NCBI GenBank assembly: GCA_023614405.1
Contig: JAJUPC010000225.1
Span: 62,001 to 126,000 of the forward strand
DNA from: Avena insularis
Taxonomy: Eukaryota > Streptophyta > Magnoliopsida > Poales > Poaceae
DNA: 64,000 bases
Direction: 5' to 3'
In this document: positions 54,419 to 64,000 of the stretch, one piece after another
How positions within the stretch are numbered: the stretch's first letter is position 1
Layout: each line of letters opens with the position of its first letter
Position numbers and translations under genes: made by a program
Notes under the pieces: generated by a model
Told to the model about the DNA's origin: nothing
Databases searched by the model: none
Seen by the model: only the letters and a program-made list of their open reading frames with translations

Positions 54419-55404
54419 CCAAGTGGACCCATGACTCGCGCCCGAGCCAAACTCCTTCAAGCTAAGGTGAACTCGCTCCTCTCCTTGTGTGACTTCGATA
54501 CACCCTTGGATGGCCTGCTACTTCATACCCATACCTTGTGCATCATCAAGTACGAAGAGAAGGACCCACAGAACGGAGGAGCACTGCGAAGAGACCAAAG
54601 CGCTCTCATGGCCAGTACTACGGACACAGCGGCCGGTACTACTTCGGCACTAGCCACTGCTACCGCCAACAAGACCCAGACGCTAGCCAAATGCTCTCTC
54701 TGTCACTAAGCGGTACTACTGCCCAGAACCGGTACTACCGGACGGCAGCACTCGCCCCGCCACCGCCTGTGAGGCTCCAAAGAAGTCCCAAGGCGACAAG
54801 CGGTACTACGGGCGAGCGGTACTACCGCATGACCGGTACTAGACGTGCTGGACCGGTACTACCGGACGACACAGGACCTGATCGTGTTAATTCGGCCCAG
54901 CGCCTTGTAACCCTCTCTATATTTCGCTATTTGTCCCCAAAATACCCCTGTTTATGTGGTTGGTCTATATATAGCCCCCACCCTCTATTGTAAACCCTAG
55001 ACTTGGATAATAATAGATATTAAGGAAACCCTTTGAGGAACTTATATCTATTGGTCTCATGCTCCTACCAAGGAGCACCGGATTATCCACCCCCCTCTTG
55101 GATCTTGCCTAGTGCGTTCAAGTTGTACAAGGCCTTGGGTTCTCGGTTTCTCGCCCCCAAGTCATCAAGGTCTCACCAAGCACCTCGTCCCCCGTTGTTG
55201 GCGTGGAGAGAGAGCTTCGCCCAACACCGATCCTAGGGATTATGTTGGACCGATTGCCACCGGCGTGAGAGATCGGCGTGTATCGTGATTTGCGTGCGTG
55301 TGTTCGTGGTTTTCATCCCGTTCTTCCCCCGACCACCGCTTTCCCCTCGTTTCTCGTGGTAATTCATGAAAGATCGGGCCACCCCAAGGGGTTACCCCAT
55401 AACA
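54370..55404 (+). repeat. A2 3' LTR (1035 bp)
   Basis: Polypurine tract CCCAAGGGGGGGAGC ends at 54369. TA-class palindromes are at 54729-54741, 54816-54828 and 54853-54865. TATATATA is at 54966-54973. It ends CCCATAACA at 55404, followed by TSD ATTCT. Confidence 0.95.
54431..54709 (+). CDS. short ORF in A2 3' LTR with TRARAKLLQAKVNSLL
   Basis: 92 codons starting at the ATG 61 bp into the LTR: MTRARAKLLQAKVNSLLSLC, DFDTPLDGLLLHTHTLCIIK, then a divergent end running into the palindrome array. Equivalent ORFs are at 288-554 (A1) and about 40491-40682 (5' LTR). It lies in a different frame from integrase, which stops at 54413. See the A1 entry for possible roles. Confidence 0.5.
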   Translation: MTRARAKLLQAKVNSLLSLCDFDTPLDGLLLHTHTLCIIKYEEKDPQNGGALRRDQSALMASTTDTAAGTTSALATATANKTQTLAKCSLCH

Positions 55405-55409
55405 ATTCT

Positions 55410-58400
55410 GATGCTGATAAAGAGACAGAGGTAATGGGAGCTGAAGCTGCTAATCAATACAGGAGCTTAATTACACAACGTGTGTTGAGTGTGCAATTGA
55501 GCAAATCTGAGCAAGATCAACACCACAACCTGTTCCAAACACGTGGTGTTGTCAAGGAAAGAGCTATACGGATCATCATTGATGGAGGGAGTTGTAATAA
55601 TCTGGCCAGTGTTGACATGGTAGAGAAGCTTGCGCTTCCAACAAGACAACGCCCACATTCATACTACATCCAATGGTTTGAGAGTTCTCGCAAGATAAAG
55701 GTAACAAGAACGGTACGCGTGCATTTTACTATTGGTACATATTCTGATTTTGTTGATTGTGATGTTGTACCTATGCAAGCTTGTTCTTTGTTACTTGGTA
55801 GACCATGGCAATTTGATAGAGAATTTGTTCATAATGGCAAAACTAATCACTATTCTCTTATGCATGATGGAAAGAAAATTGGTCTAAAACCTATGACTCC
55901 CGAACAGATTTTAAAAGATGATCTTGCTAGAGCTAGTAGAGCTAAAACTGAGGAGAAAAATAAAAGTGAGAATCAGATTGTTGCAGCAGATTTTATACCA
56001 CCAAAGAACACTAAATCTGATTCGACACATGCTACTGAAATTCGTTTGAAGAGTCCATGTATGCTTGCAAATAAAATTGATATTGTTGAACTAGATGTAA
56101 ACAATACTCAATGTTATGCAATTGTCTGCAAAGAAGTTTTGTTTTCATTTGAGGATATGCCTCCTTCTTTGCCACCCGCTATTGCTAACCTTTTGCAGGA
56201 ATATGAGTACGTCTTTCCCGCTGAGCTGCCACCAGGAGTACCTCCTATTAGAGGAATTGAGCACCAAATTGATCTAATTCCTGGTGCCACGTTGCCCAAC
56301 CGCGCGCCATATAGAACCAATCCAGAGGAGACAAAGGAGATACAACGCCAAATTCAGGAACTACTCGACAGAGATCATATTCGTGAGTCCCTTAGCCCCT
56401 GTGCTATTCCTATTATTTTGGTACCTAAGAAAGATGGTTCTTCGCATGTGTACTGATTGTAGAGCTATCAATAATATTACTATTCGATATCGTCATCCTA
56501 TTCCACGCTTAGATGACATGCTTTAATTGAGTGGCTCTACCATGTTTTCTAAAGTTGATTTATGAGTGGTTACCACCAGATTCGTATGAAATTAGGAGAT
56601 GAATGGAAAACAGCATTTAAAACTAAGTTTGGTTTATATGAGTGGTTAGTAATGCCGTTTGGTTTAACTAATGCACCTAGCACTTTCATGAGATTAATGA
56701 ACGAAGTTTTACGTGCTTTCATTGGACGTTTTGTGGTAGTCTACTTTGATGATATTCTAATTTATAACAAATCTTTAGAGGATCATTTGGACCATTTGCG
56801 TGCTGTTTTCAATGCTTTACGTGATGCACGTTTGTTTGGTAACCTTGAGAAGTGCACCTTTTGCACCAATCGAGTTGCGTTTCTTGGCTATGTTGTTACA
56901 TCACAGGGTATTGAAGTGGATCCAGCCAAGATTGAAGCTATTGAGAATTGGCCGCAGCCCAAGACGGTCACACAAGTGAGGAGTTTTCTTGGCCTTGCTG
57001 GTTTTTATAGGCGTTTTGTCAAAGACTTTGGATCAATTGCCGCGCCGCTGAATGAGCTTACCAAGAAGGATGTGCCCTTTGTTTGGGGCGATGCACAACA
57101 ACAGGCCTTCGTCATATTGAAAGATAAGCTAACACATGCTCCCTTACTCCAACTTCCTGATTTTACTAAGACTTTTGAGCTTGAATGTGATGCTAGTGGA
57201 ATTGGTTTGGGAGGGGTGTTATTACAAGAGGGAAAACCTGTTGCATATTTTAGTGAGAAATTGAGTGGGGCTAGTCTGAACTATTCTACTTATGATAAAT
57301 AATTATATGCGTTGGTTCGGACATTAGAAACTTGGCAACATTATCTATGGCCTAAGGAATTTGTTATTCATTCTGATCATGAATCTTTGAAGCATATTCG
57401 TAGTCAAGCTAAGTTGAATCGTCATGCAAAGTGGGTTGAATTTATTGAGTCTTTTCCTTATGTTATCAAACACAAAAGGGTAAAGATAATATTATTGTTG
57501 ATGCTTTGTTGCTACTGTTATGCTTTGTTATCTCAACTTGACTTCAAAATATTTGGATTGGAAACTATTAAGGAACAATATGTGCATGATGCTGAATTTA
57601 AAGATGTGTTGCAGAATTGTAGAGATGGTAGAACTTGGAACAAGTTCGTCTTCAATGATGGATTTGTGTTCCATGCTAACAAACTATGCATTCGGATAGT
57701 TCTGTTCGTCTTTTGTTGTTACAGAGGCGCATGGAGGAGGATTGATGGGACACTTTGGTGTCAAGAAGACGGAGGATGTTCTTGTAGCACACTTCTTTTG
57801 GCCACGTATGCGTCGAGATGTTGAGACATTTGTGGCACGCTGCACTACTTGTCAAAAAGCTAAGTCTCGCCTTAATCCACATGGTTTATATATGCCTCTT
57901 CCTGTTCCTAGTGTTCCTTGGGAGGATATTTCTATGGACTTTGTTTTGGGATTGCCACGAACACGTATGAGGGATAGTATTTTGTTGTTGTGGATCGGTT
58001 TACTAAGATGGCACACTTTATTCCTTGTCATAAACGGATGTCTTTAGCATATTGCTGATTTGTTCTTTCGTGAAATTGTTTGTTTGCATGGTGTGCCAAA
58101 TACTATTGTCTCTGATCGTGATACTAAATTTCTTAGCCACTTTTGGAGATGTTTATGGGCAAAGTTGGGGACTAAATTGCTCTTCAGTACTACATGTCAT
58201 CCCCAAACTGATGGTCAAACTGAAGTAGTAAATAGAACTTTGTCTACTATGTTGCGGCTGTTTTAAAGAAGAACTTAAAATTGTGGGAAGAGTGTTTACC
58301 TCATATAGAATTTGCTTATAATCGTTCGCTGCATTCTACCACAAAGATGTTCCCATTTGAGATTGTGTATGGTTTTGTTCCTCGTGCACCTATTGATTTA

Positions 58401-59112
58401 TTGCCTTTACCTTCTTCGGTGCAACATAATTTGGATGCTACACAACGCGCTGAAATGATATTAAACTTGCATAAGACTACTAAAGATAACATTGAACACA
58501 TGAATGCTAAGTATAAACTTGCTGGGGATAAAGGGAGAAAGCATGTTGTGTTTGATGTTGGCGATCTTGTTTGGTTACATTTGCGTAAAGATCGTTTTCC
58601 TGATTTACGCAAGTCTAAGTTAATGCCACGTGTTGCTGGTCCCTTTAAGGTGTTAGAGAAAATAAATGATAATGCATATAAACTTGAGTTGCCTGTAGAC
58701 TTTGGTACGGTTAGTCCTACGTTTAACATTGCAGATTTGAAGCCTTACTTTGGTGAGGAAGATGAGATTGCTTCGAGGACGACTTCAATTCAAGAAGGGG
58801 AGCATGATGTGGACATCCCTTCTATTGATACAACCGTTGTACCTACAAAGAACACATACAAGGACCCATCACAAGATCTCGTACAAACAACTTAACTATC
58901 AGGTACTTTCGTTTCTTGGAGCTATTCCTCACATACATGAGAATATGATGCTACCTAAATCAGATGTATTTCTTACTCTTAGGAATGATGGACCAAGCAT
59001 GGATGAGAGGGACAAGCATTGGAGCATGGCCATGCATGGAGATGGCAGCAAGCATGTGATGATCCAAGAGAAGGCCACGGATGAAGATTTCAGAACTTTG
59101 AGGCCACCATAA
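55410..59112 (+). pseudogene. B3 gag end, PR, RT, RNase H, integrase and LTR tail
   Basis: It resumes after A2. Protease keeps IIIDGGSCNNLAS near 55573 (Asp intact, unlike B1). A 2-bp deletion near 56447 and TAA at 56524 break RT; a later frame keeps [10 protein letters not shown] near 56740. RNase H has [11 protein letters not shown], then a stop at 57300. Small indels near 57425, 57480, 57700, 57965, 58035 and 58258 break integrase. The C-terminus GPFKVLEKINDNAY is intact near 58635, and the frame runs into the 3' LTR (58805), where a 1-bp change shifts it; the tail with YQVLSFLG ends at a TAA near 59110. Confidence 0.9.
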
Positions 59113-59724
59113 TGAAGAAAGAAGGCTTGGACGAAATATTCAAGATCAATACTTTACGAATTCGTCCATAGCTTAATATGGTGCTGCGACGCCTTTATTT
59201 TGGGCCAGGCCCATGTAATTTTTGTAGGATTTTAACTAGCCACTTTTTAGAGTCCGTATTTGAGGGGAAAAGGACTTCTAGGGTTGGATTCGGCCACCAC
59301 TTCCATGGCTGGCCGAAACCCCACCTTTTCGCCCTTAAATACTCCCCATAGCCGACCCCCTAGACTCGGATTTTGTTTAGACATTAAGTTAGCCATCATA
59401 GCAACTTCGCCAAGGCTCGAGCGTCGCAGAGGCCTCTTGTACTTCGCACCTATTCAGGATCCCACCTTTTCAATAAAGCTTTCCTCTTAATCCGCAATAT
59501 CTTGATTGCAATATTAGTTCTTACTTGTTCTCGATTTCAGGTAGGAATTAAGACCCTCGTTGGTCAGGCTGATCGTGTTCACGCAGGATCGGTAACCTCC
59601 AGGAGATTGGCCTAGCGATTGCATTGGCGCTCGTGCTCGCACGTGTAGTCGGATCGTCAAGCCCGAACTCAACCAAATCGATTATCGCCATCTCATCGAA
59701 AGATCGGACACCTTTGCCCTATCA
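58805..59724 (+). repeat. B3 3' LTR (920 bp)
   Basis: TGATGTGGACAT to TTTGCCCTATCA, preceded by AAGAAGGGGAGCA. TSD TTGAG is at 59725-59729. It carries AATAAA near 59472. It has an inverted pair GGATTCGGCCACC / GGCTGGCCGAAACC around 59287-59320 but no CCGG-N5-CCGG palindromes. Confidence 0.93.
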
Positions 59725-59729
59725 TTGAG

Positions 59730-60989
59730 TCCATCCGTATCCTTCTTGCTTATGCGGCACATCATAACTTTAAGTTGCAACAAATGGATGTAGAAAGTGC
59801 ATTCCTTTATGGTCCTTTAAAGGAATTGGTATATGTTAAGCAACCCCCGGGATTTGAGGACCCCAACTTCCCAAACCATGTCTACAAACTTGATAAGGCG
59901 CTCTATGGGCTCAAGCAAGCCCCACGCACTCTGTATGAGCACCTTAGAGAGTTATTGTTTGACCGTGGCTTTGAGGTTGGGAAAATTGATCCCACTCTTT
60001 TTACTAAGAGGGTCAATGGGGAGCTTTTTGTATGCCAAATATATGGTGATGATATTATCTTTGGCTCATCTAACAAAGCTTTTAATGATGAATTCTCAAA
60101 GCTTATGACTAGTAGGTTCTGGATGTCTTTGATGGGGGAGTTGAAGGTATTTCTTGGCTTTGAGATCAAGCAAGTTAGAGGAGGAACATTCTTCAATCAA
60201 GCCAAGTATACTCAAGATATGCTCAGGAGATTCAAAATGCAAGATTTGAATGGAGCTCCAACTCCCATGGCTACAAAGACTCATCTAGAACAAAATCCAA
60301 ATGGTAAAGATGTGGATCAAAAGGTATACCGGTCTATGATTGGTTCTTTGCTTTACCTTTGTGCATCTAGACCCGATATTGTGTTGAGTGTAGGTGTGTG
60401 TGCAAGATATCAAGCGGCTCCTAAGGAAAGCCATTTAATGGCGGTCAAGAGAATCTTTCGATATTTAGTTCATACCCCATTTTATGGTCTTTGGTGCCCT
60501 CAAGGCTCAACATTCGCTCTTTGTGGATACAGTTCGGATTAGGCGGAGACAAGGATGATAGAAAATCAACATCCGGGCTTGCCAATTCCTTGGTAGGTCC
60601 TTGGTATGTTGGTCTTCTAAGAAGCAAAATTGTATATCTCTCTCCACCGTGCCGAGTAGTATGTTGCTGCCGCTAGTGCTTGCACCCAATTGTTATGGAT
60701 GAGGCAAACTTTAAAGGAATACGGTGTCCATTGTGACAAAGTGCCTCTTCTATGTGACAATGAAAGTGCCATCAAGATTGCGTACAACCCAGTGGATCAC
60801 ACAAGAACAAAGCATATTGAGATTCGACATCACTTCATTAGAGATCATGTTGCTAGAGGTGATATTGATCTATCCTATGTATCAACCAAAGATCAACTTG
60901 CCGATATCTTCACGAAGCCACTTGATGAAGCAAGGTTTTGCTACTTGAGGAATGAACTAAATATCGTAGATTCTAGGAGTTTGACTTGA
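59730..60989 (+). pseudogene. C1 RT catalytic part and RNase H
   Basis: This rejoins 39588. LQQMDVESAFLYGPLKELVY, PPGFEDPNFPNHVYKLDKAL and YGLKQAPRTLYEHL are copia RT motifs; the catalytic pair is in IYGDDIIFG near 60045. The frame is open to 60541, where TAG and a 1-bp deletion break the DADWAGDKDDRKSTSG start of RNase H. The end is clear: LLWMRQTLKEYG, LLCDNESAIKIAYNPV, RTKHIEIRHHFIRDHV and TKPLDEARFCYLRNEL with a TGA at 60987. Confidence 0.9.
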
Positions 60990-62283
60990 TTATCTTGCAC
61001 TCTCACCTAATACTCGACCCATGTTTGGTTTAGGTGTAGGCATGGACATAGGGGGAGTGCGGTCCTAATTGATTGGACTATCCCTCCCCCCCATTATGCG
61101 CAAAGTAAACAAAATCATTCCTCTTAATATCATTTTGTGATATGTGAGCTTAATGATGAGTTTCGGTAATGGACCCAAGATATATCTTCGTGGTGCCAAG
61201 CCAAGTATACTCAAATATGATGGCCTAGGCCATCGCCCCCTCTCAATCGAGAGGTTGATGTGCTTACTCGTGTTTGTCACTTTTTAAATTAGTTCTTACT
61301 CATGTTTGTCATCCTCTAGTTGGTGTTGTTCTTTTGGTCATGCACTCATATTTGGCTCTCCATATGTTTTTAGTAATTTTTCTTTGAGTGCATTGGCCCA
61401 TATCCACGTGTCTCTTTAAACCCATGCCACTCTTATCCCCCAACAAAACCCATCTACTCTGCACAAGAACCTTCCATTTTTCTGTATCTTGGCTCTCTGT
61501 CCTGATGGTAACGGTACTACCGCATCTCATATGCGGTACTACCGCCTAACGATACTACCGGACGTTACTAGCGGTACTACCACCCCTGGTTGTGTTTCCA
61601 GGTTCCTGCCTGAAAACTTCCCAGGTGCGGTACTACCGGCCTGTACCTCCGGTACTACCGCATTGCGGTACTACCTCCCATGGAACCGGTACTACCGCTT
61701 GTGCGCGTCGGTTAAGACTGGAGACGGGGGAGAGGCACCCCTCAGTGCCTCATTCATCCCTTGTCTCCACTCCTCACCAGCGCCACCACCAGAGCAAGAC
61801 GACGCCGGAGGAAGCCTGCCCTTCCCTCCCTCTCCCGGATCCACACCGGATTCGGCCTCCCTGCAGGCTCCTCTCTCTTCCCCACCATCATGGACACCGG
61901 TACTACCGCCCTCCTCATCTCCTTACTTGTTTTATCCATTGAATCTAGGGTAACTTTGATTCTTGGTTAAAACTCGCATTCTTGAGGTTGTATCGTGTGC
62001 TAGTTACCAGATATATTACTTGGTCCGATGGAAATCGTGTTTTACAACAAATTTATTGCCCGTACTTGGATCTCTAGTCCATATCTGCACTATAGTCGCG
62101 GGCCGGTAGTACCGGGAATCTTTTTCCGGTACTACCGCTTGGCGGTACTACCGCCAGTGTAGGTCCGGTACTACCGCCCAGTACTGGCAGCAAATTTTTT
62201 TTTAAAACACCAAGCTCCATCCTCTGTGTTGTCTCGGGTTCTTGTGCCCTTACCCCTATGCTATCTCCCTCTTTCTTTCACAG
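60990..62283 (+). other. C1 spacer between pol and env-like ORF
   Basis: About 1.3 kb without a credible gene. GACATAGGGGGAGTG (61045-61059) is an internal polypurine tract. TA-class palindromes cluster at 61505-61700 and 62105-62185 (for example GCGGTACTACCGC, CCGGTACTACCGC). A pyrimidine-rich run ending TTTCTTTCACAG at 62272-62283 looks like a 3' splice site for the following ORF. Confidence 0.75.
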
Positions 62284-63811
62284 GTGCAGGGGGTTCCCGG
62301 GGATCACGCAAGCGCTCCAAAGCTCACTATGAGATAGAGGACTATGAGTTAGAATCCGAGACTGAGTCAGAAGAGGAGGTCATGCCCCAACCTAGTGCCC
62401 GTCTGAAACTGCAAACAACTCGTGGTCGTCGGGTGGGGGGGTCAAGCAAAGTGCTGGTCATGGTAAAGCTCCTCCACCTCCTCCTCCTTCCGGTCCTCGC
62501 AAGAGCCACAGTTCAGGGCCATCTGGGTCAAAGCTGCTGTCTGATTTGTCTGAGTCTGAATTTCATGCCCTGCGGGTGGTCAGTCCATATGGGACAGCTC
62601 GCTCTCATGCTCGAGACAATAGCCTCTTCTTCACGGATTTTTAGGAGTGGGTGTTCCATGAGATTCTCATGAAAGATGATAAAATTGTGGTTCCTCAGAA
62701 ATGGATCGAGATGAATCATGTGAGGAAGCATCTGGACTACTTTGGTGAGGCCATTGACATTTTCACCAACATTGGCTTGCTTCCCATTATGGAGTTCCGG
62801 TGCAACTATGATCCTATGCTCATTGCTCAGTTCTATGCAACCGTTCACTTTGCCAAGAATGATACTCGGACTCTCACCTGGATGACCGAGGGTGTTGTCA
62901 AGCAAGCAACATTGGCTGAGTTTGGGGCTATCCTCGGGTACGAAGACCATAGCAAGGACATTCCCGTTGGTTTTCGGTGCCACGCCAATGATCGTCCCAT
63001 GAAGAAAGATGTGCTTGCCCCACTGTACATCCGAGGGCGCGGAATCCCTAGAAAGATCAAAGGGCTCCTCCCTACATATGACATATTGCATCGCATTTTT
63101 CGTGAGACCGTCACCCCTCGTGCTGGGAATGTTGATGAGATACATGCTTTCATGGTGGATATTATGATGGCCACCTATCACCACCGTGACTCTGGCCTAC
63201 CTATGGATGTTATTCGGAATGAGATGGTCTGCGCCACTTTTTAGAGGAGGGTGCCTCCTTTTGCTCCATACATCATGGATCTCATCATTAGCAAGTGCCC
63301 TGTGATTGCCCGTGACTTGCCTAATCTTCGTCTTGCCACTCATCGCCACAAGAATCTGCTGATCAAGACCCATCTCAAACCACGCAATGCGGATGGTTAG
63401 ATTGTTGATGAGGATGGGAACCCGATTGAGGAGGACTCAGGTGATGCTGCTGATGCACAGCAGGATGCTGCTTTTGTGGTCTCTCGTCGCAAGACCGCTC
63501 AGCCATCTTGGGCCAAGAGGTTTGAGGCCAAACTCAAGAAGATATTCTGCTTTCAAATGGACAATCAGAAACGCATGTACGAGGCCCATGTCTATGCCAA
63601 GAAGGCGTGTGCTCGTCAGAAGGAAATGATGGAGGCTTAAGGCTTGACTACTTCCAAGGGCTCCGAGAACAACATTACCCCAGAAGACCAATGGATCTCC
63701 AAGCACAGCAACTGGGACGATGATGTCACCTCCTCCTTCCGTGCCCCTCCACCTCATGGTGATGCATGGGACGACTTTGTTGATGATGATGATGATGATG
63801 ATGATGAGTGA
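62284..63811 (+). pseudogene. C1 env-like / accessory ORF
   Basis: From the putative splice site the frame reads GAGGSRGSRKRSKAHYEIED with an acidic run, shifts at a G-run (about 62434-62442), then continues through a Pro-rich stretch, ARDNSLFFTDF, and a folded region (about 62650-63240) with NIGLLPIMEFRCNYDPMLIA, TWMTEGVVKQATLAEFGAIL and LHRIFRETVTPRAGN. It ends in a coiled-coil-like part and nine Asp codons (63776-63805). In-frame stops at 62642, 63242, 63398 and 63638 are all explained by CAG/CAA to TAG/TAA. The central region resembles the plant-transposon protein found after pol in grass SIRE/Maximus elements. I see no clear signal peptide or transmembrane segment, so envelope function is not supported here. 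Confidence 0.75.
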
Positions 63812-64000
63812 TCTCCGGGGCATTAGTGTTGCTCTTGTCCCTTTTTGGCGTCTTGATGCCAAAGGGGGAGAAGTTGCACATTAGGTATGCGGGATTTGCG
63901 AGGGAAAGTCACAAGCTCGTTCTTGCCTTTGATTTTATTCGCTTGTGAACTTTATTTGGTTGCCTCTTATTATGTGTGACTTACTATGTGTGAACTAACT
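63812..64000 (+). other. C1 3' untranslated region
   Basis: AAAGGGGGAGAA (63861-63872) is a second polypurine tract, as expected after the env-like ORF. The rest is T-rich and non-coding up to the window end. The 3' LTR (which should begin TGAAAGAGC) is not reached. Confidence 0.7.

Larger units (their letters stand above)
40430..55404 (+). mobile_element. A2: Ty3/gypsy element, both LTRs, split by G2
   Basis: LTRs 40430-41467 and 54370-55404; TSD ATTCT at 40425-40429 and 55405-55409. A2 has a Met primer site, 1.2-kb leader, gag, PR, RT, RNase H, IN and polypurine tract. Own length is about 8.5 kb. Coding has several frame breaks. Its gag, leader block and LTR ends make it the closest full-length relative of G and F in the window. 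Confidence 0.95.
39589..59724 (+). mobile_element. B3: Ty3/gypsy element with damaged 5' end, split by A2
   Basis: TSD TTGAG at 39584-39588 and 59725-59729. The 5' LTR is truncated at a foldback (about 40070) and joined to gag near the zinc knuckle, so primer site, leader and gag N-terminus are missing. A2 interrupts gag at 40430-55404. The 3' LTR (58805-59724) is complete. Confidence 0.93.
12961..64000 (+). mobile_element. C1: Ty1/copia element of SIRE/Maximus type, host of the nest
   Basis: C1 own sequence is 12961-15074, 35569-39588 and 59730-64000; the rest is D and B3 inserted in it. Order: 5' LTR, Met primer site, gag, protease, integrase, RT, RNase H, long spacer, env-like ORF. Integrase before RT is the copia order, and the extra ORF after pol is the SIRE/Maximus pattern. 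The 3' LTR lies beyond the window. Excluding D at GAAGG restores FYMKEGEDHEDMYRRL; excluding B3 at TTGAG restores the RT reading across ASLE and SIR. Confidence 0.92.

Noticed and set aside
712..54865. TA-class palindromes as plain SBP-box (GTAC) sites
   Set aside because: GTAC is present in the TA class, but AG and AT classes share the same frame without it, so it cannot explain the common design.
62284..63811. True retroviral-type envelope protein
   Set aside because: No signal peptide, transmembrane segment or cleavage site can be seen; only position and general resemblance support the env-like label.

Overview
The window is plant nuclear DNA, most likely from a large-genome grass (Pooideae is my guess from the repeat types; no host gene is present to confirm it). 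I see no cellular gene, tRNA, rRNA or CRISPR array. Essentially every base can be assigned to LTR retrotransposons inserted into one another. Names A, B, C, D, F, G are local labels.

Layout. The left end (1-1178) is the 3' end of a Ty3/gypsy element A1, lying in the gag of a decayed gypsy element B1 (1179-5481). After the B1 LTR comes the leader and gag start of a further B copy, B5 (5482-5650 and 12697-12960), split by a reverse-strand B element, B2 (5651-12696, target duplication CTCCT). B5 gag is cut by C1, a copia element of SIRE/Maximus type that starts at 12961 and runs past the window end. C1 gag holds gypsy element D (15075-35563, GAAGG). D integrase holds reverse-strand F (21139-33807, TGATG), and F holds reverse-strand G1 (22433-28230, GGTAA). 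C1 reverse transcriptase holds B3 (39589-59724, TTGAG). B3 gag holds A2 (40430-55404, ATTCT), A2 gag holds reverse-strand G2 (43300-49742, GAGGA), and the G2 leader holds a solo LTR D' (47099-47857, CGAAG). The deepest chain is B5 > C1 > B3 > A2 > G2 > D'. Each duplication named is a matching 5-bp pair, and excising each element restores an aligned reading frame or leader in its host.

How they work together. A, B, D and C1 encode or encoded gag, protease, RT, RNase H and integrase. G encodes only gag-protease fused to an LTR-encoded tail, and its G2 copy has an open frame of about 880 codons. F encodes an unrecognised protein with 14-residue acidic repeats and Cys/His-rich repeats. F and G share core promoter, polypurine block, LTR end and parts of the leader with A, so they look like non-autonomous elements dependent on A-type helpers.

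Main observation. A, C1, D, D', F and G carry clusters of odd palindromes of one design, CCGG-N5-CCGG (or the GCGG/CCGC variant), in the LTR and again outside it: in the leader (A2, D, F, G) or, in C1, between pol and the env-like gene. The inner dinucleotide differs by element: TA in A2, F and C1; AG in A1, G1 and G2; AT in D and D'. A1 and A2 have alignable LTRs but different palindrome classes at the same place. B elements have none.
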